A program made the translations under genes and the position numbers. From Dicaeum eximium (Eukaryota > Chordata > Aves > Passeriformes > Dicaeidae), in assembly GCA_013396995.1 (NCBI GenBank), contig VWZP01008554.1, positions 124,001 to 188,000 of the forward strand: DNA of 64,000 nt, in the 5' to 3' direction. Numbering within the stretch: position 1 is the first letter of the stretch; every line of letters begins with the position of its first letter. Shown in pieces: positions 57,171 through 64,000 of this stretch. A model generated the notes under the pieces. That model was not told the origin of the DNA and searched no databases. It saw nothing but the letters and a program-made list of their open reading frames with translations.

Positions 57171-59677
57171 GTACTTTAAAGCTCACATAGGAAGCTCACT
57201 CATCTCTAACCTCCCATGCTTCTTTTCAAGGGAAGAGTTTAAATAAAAGGTACCCTGTCATATTCATAGTAAAATATTAAAAAAGCAATTATGGAAGATG
57301 AGAGCTTGATTTGGATGTCTAAGATGTCTTGTAAAAATCCCGAGAATTCTCTAAATAGAATTTAAACTGAAAGCATATGAAGCCATGAATTCTCAGCTCC
57401 TATTTTCACTGTTAATATTGTATGACTGAAGCCAGATCCAGCAAAAAAGGATTCTTTTAATGGGAGGAGCATAATTTTAGCACAGCTGCCACAGAAACAC
57501 GCAGGGCCAAGCTCTGCCCACAGTTGCCTCTGGAGATAGCTGGGTTGAATGCATTTGCAGGAGCCATGTGGAGAAAATCTCTGGCATGCTGTTACTAATT
57601 TCATTTGTGGAAGATGAGATAAATATTAATGAATATAAACACCTATTAAATGTAGACTCACCGGTTAAATAACTGTGCTGACTGAATTAATGTGCAGAGA
57701 GGTACTTTGTATTCAGGAATGTTCAGCTGGAATGATGCTTTCTGAAAGGCAATTGCTGCGAGTTTATAATTTTGTTAATGCTACTTGAAAAACCTCCTGT
57801 TGAAGCTGGGAGCCTGCAGGCATTTTTTCTTCACATCAAGGTCATTTCCATCCCTTTTTTCTGCTCCTCGCTGCTTCCTTGGCGGCGCTGATCGAAGCAT
57901 CTGAGGGGTGCCTGATGAGCAGCCCTTCATTATTTCAACCAGGACCAGATTTTGGACCAGAACACTGCATGGCCTCCTAAAACAGATGCTGCAGTGCTGG
58001 TGAGAAACAGGACTGAATAACTGAGCTTTGGAGGATATAGAAATTAGCTGACAGAAATAAAATAAGGTGCAGCTAATTCGTGCTGCCTCCCCATGCCTCC
58101 AGCTTAAAAAGATTTTAAAATACTGAAAAGTGTCAAAATAATCAGAATCTATTATGCAACAGTAGGAAATACTGTTCTTTAAATAGCCAGTGACACAGAA
58201 GATTTTTGTGTGCTTTCCTGGGGGTTACTGTTCCTTTTGAAATCCTAAACAAGGTTGCTGCTTTTTTCCTTAGCCTTTCACAGTAGTGGGAACTAAAATC
58301 TGGAGGTACAAATTGTGTGTAGATGTACAAATTCTGTGATACTATGCATCCTCTAATGAAGAATAGGCATCATATCATGTGCAGTTATAGAAAACTGTAA
58401 TAATTTTTAAAAATTCATAACGAGGAAATGTCATTTAATGTAAAAGTCGATGTATGGCGCTCATTTATTTGTTAAGTATACCAGGAAGATAGGGAAAATT
58501 GAGAATGAGAATTCTGCTGGAGGCTGTGTCCATCATAAAAGAGGATTAAGGTGCTCAGGAGGGTGAGTTGCTTCACTCACCTTGCTCTCAACAGTCAGGA
58601 CTTGAACCTAACGCTGTAAAAACACTGGGATGTTTCTAATTGAGCTGAATTTGAATTATGACCTCTTTGACAACTCTTGCATTTCACTTGGCATTGCTTT
58701 TGAACTGCTGCAGGTTTGTTTGAGAGTTTTTCTCCCTCCCTGGAGCTGGAGTTATAAATTTGCCATAATACATTTCATGATGGATGGAGTGTTGGACTGT
58801 TGGGAATGAGCTTTTTGTGACACTGACCTAAGGTGCCACTACTCAGTGAATAAAACCACTTCTCCCTTTGTAACCCTGGGCTTGGTTTATTCTCTAAACC
58901 TGCAGGAAAAATGCACTTTGCTTCATCATGATCCATTAACGTAAGAAATACTTGTTCTGACTGTGACAACCCTTCCTTTCAGTGGTCCTGGTAATCACAA
59001 CAAATGAGGTCAGCACTTCCCTTGGTCCTCCTCAGGCTGTTAATGTCCATGTGGGATAATCATGGGGACAGAAAGAACTGTCAAAAAATGTCAAGAAGGC
59101 CAAAATGGTTATTTTTCATAGTTGTCATTGTTAGAAAGTTCAAGAGAAAGAAGTGCTGAGTAGCATTGCTGGTGATAATGACAAATAGTGAGGGCTTTGC
59201 TTAGAATAGAGGGAAAAAAATTACATTCAAGAGGGCTCTTGGGAAATCAGATGGTCTCAAGCTGCCTGGGTGGCAGGAATTTCAATAAAGAGCTTTGAAG
59301 TGATTTCAGAATAATTTGTGGTGTGTTCTGATAGATTTGGGTGGATAGGTGAGGAACCTGACTGCTGTAAAACTCGCTCAGTACCTGTCCCTAACAGGAA
59401 GAAAGGGGACCTGGGTAATTACACATCAGTTTAATTTTCACTTGCAGGAGGGGAAAAAAAAAACTGGAAAGAAAGCACAGGTCTGGAAGGTGCTGGACAG
59501 GTAAAACCATGTGGTTGTTTGGGGAAGTGTCATCTCAAACCACAGTAATGTCATCCTCTGACAAGACTGAAAGTTCTCATTGCTATGGGAGAGACAGGAT
59601 GTGACAAATATCAGTTCTTTTGGGCATGGTCATACTGTGCCAGACCCAGATGAAACTGGGTGCAAAATGGTTGGATC
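57171..59677. other. intergenic, nothing recognised
   Basis: About 2.5 kb of unique AT-rich sequence without supported exons or repeats. Confidence 0.45.
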
Positions 59678-59995
59678 ATCATAGAATCATGGAATGGTTT
59701 GGGCTGGAAGGCACCTTAAAGATCATCTCATTCCAACCCCCCTGCCACAGGCAGGGACACCTTCCACTAGACCAGGTTCTTTAAGGTCCCATCCAGCCTG
59801 TCCTTAAACACTTCCAGGGATGGAGCAACCTTCACCACCCTCACTGGGAAGGATTTATTCTTAATATCTAATCTAAATCAATCTTCTTTCAGCTAAAAGT
59901 CATTCTCTCTTGTCCTGTCACTACATCCTGGTGTGAAAATTCCCCCTACAGCCTTCTTGTAAGCCCATTTTAGGTACCGGAAGGCTGCTATAAGG
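59678..59995 (-). mobile_element. CR1 LINE 3' fragment, antisense
   Basis: Starts with complement of the tail (CATCATAGAATCATGGAATG), then GGCACCTTAAAGATCATCTC, CCCCCTGCCACAGGCAGGGA and CTTGTCCTGTCACTACATCC. Confidence 0.88.
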
Positions 59996-62900
59996 TAAAT
60001 TAAATGGGTATTTTCAGGTCATTTAATTCAGTCTGGCATGGTGAATAGAAAATGTTGTTTCCTATATTTGTGAACAAACTAGTACAAATTTGAGGATCTG
60101 TAGGCTATTGGGAGGTTTCAAGCCTTGATAAATTGAGAAATGGTCATGGAAAACCTGGGGAAAGCAGGCAGTGAGTGTGAGATGCTGGATTTGGAGGAAG
60201 CAGCCCTGCAGGCAGCAGCAGACTGTTGTGCCAGCAGAAGCTGCTGCTGCTGACGCTGGGTCACAAGCTGAACATGAGTCAACAAACTCGGCCCATTGTG
60301 CAAAGGCAAACACCACGCTGGGTGTGAACTGTCGTGCAGACAGCAAAACACACACGGCTGGCTCCTCCTGCTGCTCTCACCCAGAATACCCAATTCTGGG
60401 GCTTGGAGCTGTGCTCCTGAGAGACCCTGCGTGCTGCCCTAAGCCCAGTCCGTGCTGGGCCAGAGCAGAGCTGTTCACCGCTGCCTTGTGCCTGGGTGCT
60501 CAGTGGGCTGTCTGGCACAGAAAAGCTGCTTCCTCCTGCCAGCAGGGAAGGCAGAGACTGATGTGGGTGAATAAATGGGGTTCTCTTTTGGGTGCTGTGC
60601 GTGGTGCTGCCCTGGGACATGCAGAGGGGACCTGCTATGCCAGTGTGCTGTGACACTCTGTGACCACTCCAGCTTCTTTAGCAGGTGTCCATGTTTTCCA
60701 AGACAGAGAAGGGAGGTAGCTGTGGAAGTCCATTACTATTTTTTTTCTTGATCTCATTGCCTATCTCTCTTGGTTTTAACTGTACAGTCCCAGAGGATGA
60801 CTATGTCCCCCATACTGGATATTTAGGGAGATGTTATTCACACAGTACCTTGTTGCATTCTGTGGGTGTTCCCAGGAGAGCAGAATGGAATTGCATCCAA
60901 GCTATCTTTGCAATCAGTTGAGCTCAGAATGGATCTGGATCAACTCCCCTTGTCTGTGCAGCTGTGGGGTTTAAGGAACACCTCATTTGCCTGCTGCTAA
61001 AGGCAGGTGATGGAACATCCTGAAACATAACCCCCTCTCTGGGGGTCACCTTGTTTGCACGTATTTGGTCATGTATAAGGGGACTGCAGGATATGCAGGA
61101 TTTGGGCAATAAATGCAGATTCATGGCTTTAAACCACAGTGAGGACAGGTAGGTTTCAACAAGCTGCTAGACCAGGCTTTAGAATGCTTGTGCCTTCCTC
61201 TCCTAAAGACATCCCAAGAATATTTCTTGGCTCTGTAGCATTGCCAGGAGCAGAAGGGTTGGTCTCCAGTGCTCCCTGGAGCAGATCCTCAACAGTGCTC
61301 AGTTGCTGTATTCTGCCTCCCTGAGTATTTCTTGGAGAATTTTCAGGCCTTCCCAACTCCTGGCTGCTTATAAGGGACTTTCTGCTGGCTGCCAGCGTGG
61401 CTCTGGCTTTTGCTGGGCTGTGCTGATGGAAATGTGAAAGATAAATTAACCTGCAGGTGCTTAGTCAGAGCTGGCACATGGTTTTGCAGGCATGGGAGCC
61501 AATTCTCAGGGTCAAAGTGTCTGGACTGTGTTTGGCCAAGTGTCTGGATGGTGGCCAGCATCACGAGAGTGGCTAATTACAGCAGGCTGGGCAGGGGACA
61601 GGCATCACTTGGGTTCTTGGCCTCTCATTCTTTGCCAAACGGTGCTGGGGCCACAGTGACTTTCACAGGGGGGAGAGGCACACATGTGTCCCTGCTCTTT
61701 GAACAGAGGCTCAGCAGCGTTCCCAGATGTTCCTTTAGCAATGCAAGGGCTAAACAAACAGCAGCAGATGGGATGGCCCCATTGTCATGTTCCACAAAGC
61801 TGCCAGACGACTCCAGGACAGTTTTGTGGAGCTGCTGCTCACAGTGGGTCAGTTTGAGTGATCGGGGAGGAAATGAGGGAGCAGCAGGATCACTGCTGGA
61901 TCCTTCTCAGCTCTGATTAGGAAGGAGCACTGGAAGGTGATGGCTCACCTCTGAGCTCTGTGTGCTGCTGCTGCTGCAGCGAGGGTAAATACAGAATCAA
62001 TAGCAGGTTTTAGAACACCTTTTTTTTTTTTCTCCCCCAGAAATGTTTTGCCAAGACAGTTGCTCCCAGGGGCATTTATTTTAGGAGAGAGGTTATCTCA
62101 GGAGTCATTTCCCAAGAGACTTCTCTGTTATGTGATGTTTTAGCAAGAAAGACCTTCTCCAGAGACTGTGCATTCTCTCGGGGGATTCATGTTTCCCAGA
62201 GCATTTCCTTGCATGTTTCAAAAAACCAATTTCTGTCCCCATTTATTTGAAAACAACACCTCATATCAGTCATAGCCTTCGGTCTGTGATGTGGTGGCCT
62301 CCCTCACATTCCAGGCTGGACTTCAGGTGGACAGGAGTCATCCTGCTGTCTGCAGCCAGTGCCTGTGATCAGTGCTGCCCTTGGGTACAGGTACTCAAAG
62401 CCCTGGCTCATCATCCTTTCTGGAAGTCTCATCCCTTGCTGCTTTAGGATAAGTGTCCAGGAATATGGCCCCAGGCTCAGGGATTAGTGGAGCCAGAGGC
62501 CACACTGAAGCTTCCACAATTCAGTCCTCTTTCTCCTGGTTTCCCCACAGGAATGAATTTGCTGCCATTTGGGAGCCTAGCTCAGCCCTTAGAGGGCTTT
62601 CCCAGAGTCCAAAGGGGACAAATTCAAAGCCAAACAAGGAGCAGTGTCGTGCTGTTTCCCACCAGTCCCAGCACTGCCACATGATGATTTCTGGAGCTGA
62701 AATACCTCTGAAGTGCAAGGCTGTCACAAAAACCCTGGAGTGACTGGCTCTGGGGTTTCCATTTCCAAGGCTGGGCATTGCTGGATTCCCAACCTGCTTT
62801 AAGTAGGGCAGAGAATGTGAGTGGAAGGGGAAAGAAATGTCACAGGCCGGCGGGGAGCTGTCTGCCCCTGCAGGGACCCGAGGTGGATCCAAGCCATCAG

Positions 62901-64000
62901 GCTTCACAGCCAGGATGGGCTGCTAATTTCAGTCGTGGCACTGCCCCAGCTGCCCTGCTTGGAAAAGCGCTCGGGTTTTGTTTGGGCACAAGGGAGTCGT
63001 GTTTTGCGGGTGCCCCGTCCACCACGGGGGACGTCTCTGTGAGCAGAGGGCCAGCACTAATGCCATCCTGTGTGGCTGGGAATGAATTCACCCTTTATTC
63101 TGTGCTCTCCATCCCTGCTGGGCCCGGAGCCCTGCCCCGCTCACGGGCGGGCGGAGATGCTGCCATTTGCAGCTCCACACCCTGGTGCCTCTAATCCCGG
63201 ACAAAACCCGGCCGTGGAGCAGCAAACACAACAAGACCTCTATTCTTAGCCTGGAAAGCCTCAGAGCTGGTTCTTTGGGGTGTGGGGTGATGAATATGCA
63301 GTTGCTGGAGCTCTCACAAAGCCCTGAGCTGGGAGCAGACGCTCCTCTCCCCTTGGATCTGTAGCCTTCGCTGCAGCTTTTCACAGTTACATAAATATGG
63401 CCTATTTTCCCCTCACAAATTAACATCTTGCTCGCTAAGTTTAGGATCTTGCATGCATACAAAACAAACCTGCTTTTTCACATGCAGCTGGAAATCCTGG
63501 CTCGCCCAGGGAGAAGCTGCCCCTGCCCCAGTAAAGCTGGGGGGCACCTTCACAGTAGTGACAGAGGGTGGCACTGACAGTGTCCCCTTGTAAGTCCTGG
63601 ACACCACACTGCAAATCATCAAATTGCCTTTTTTTTCCCCTGTGGAGAGTCAGATACCAGCCTACAAGGTGGCCAGAGTGTCTGTCCTCCTAGAGACTAG
63701 AAGTTTGGCTTGGGGCACAGAGCAGAGAGCTCCTCACTCCCCACCAGACACAGATGTGGGGATTATTTTCCCCAAAGATGGTTCTTGCCCACCCTCCCCA
63801 ATGGCTCTGCGGTGTATCTGCATAAAAAACAGCCCTACAAGAAAATGGATGTCACTTGGAAACCTCCAGCCCTGGGGTGTAGGAAAGCTGTGCATCCTCA
63901 GCTTTCTTTGGACATCCTGCCAGCTGTCTTTGTGATTTAAGTAATAGAGATGCAGAGAGCTGCAGGAGAGATGCCCACACCCCCCCTTTGCAGTGATAGT
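59996..64000. other. intergenic to window end, no gene recognised
   Basis: About 4 kb, more GC-rich from 60.1 kb on. Open frames of up to 168 codons exist (for example 61410-61916 +, 60171-60653 +), but they lack similarity, conserved motifs or splice context. An LTR-like or transcript-end-like segment with AATAAA at 61108-61113 is noted separately. Confidence 0.4.

Noticed and set aside
60171..61916. Open frames of 160 and 168 codons on the + strand
   Set aside because: Low-complexity, cysteine- and serine-rich composition typical of chance frames; no motif or splice sites supporting an exon.
1..64000. CRISPR arrays, operons, bacterial islands or phage genes
   Set aside because: The window is clearly vertebrate nuclear DNA; tandem repeats seen are minisatellite-like without spacer structure.

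Overview
The window is vertebrate nuclear DNA from a bird, most likely a songbird. Genes are split by GT-AG introns, and the interspersed repeats are fragments of the avian CR1 LINE, several ending in the typical ATTCTATGATTCTA tail. There are also ERV long terminal repeats of a type I associate with passerines. The songbird call is an inference from repeat style. No bacterial or phage features occur.

Layout: (1) bases 1-730 hold the last two exons of UCK2 on the + strand, followed by its 3'UTR. (2) Roughly 1.1-7.0 kb is intergenic, with three CR1 fragments and an 18-base N gap (7005-7022) in a GC-rich stretch that is probably the KLHL20 promoter. (3) 8745-30466 is the complete coding sequence of KLHL20 (+), 11 coding exons and 609 codons, with a long 3'UTR to about 32.8 kb. 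(4) 34575-37586 is the complete CENPL gene on the - strand, 4 coding exons and 337 codons, converging on KLHL20. (5) 37789-50807 is the complete DARS2 gene (+), 17 exons and 626 codons, divergent from CENPL across a shared CpG-rich promoter about 200 bp wide. (6) 51.5-64 kb shows no gene I recognise, only CR1 fragments, simple repeats and unassigned sequence.

All splice junctions were read by eye. Exon lengths and phases close exactly for the three complete genes, and the partial UCK2 exons also join in phase. The order KLHL20-CENPL-DARS2 and the strands are as in human 1q25.1. UCK2 lies at human 1q24.1, so its position next to KLHL20 differs from human.

The proteins share no single pathway: pyrimidine nucleoside salvage (UCK2), cullin-3 ubiquitin ligase substrate choice (KLHL20), the inner kinetochore (CENPL) and mitochondrial translation (DARS2). 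The most notable non-genic structures are two related solo LTRs with perfect 5-bp target-site duplications (one in a KLHL20 intron, one in the KLHL20 3'UTR), a third LTR-like unit just after KLHL20 coding exon 9, a perfect 15-bp inverted repeat in KLHL20 intron 1, and overlapping start codons in the CENPL/DARS2 promoter. I found no convincing undescribed biological system.
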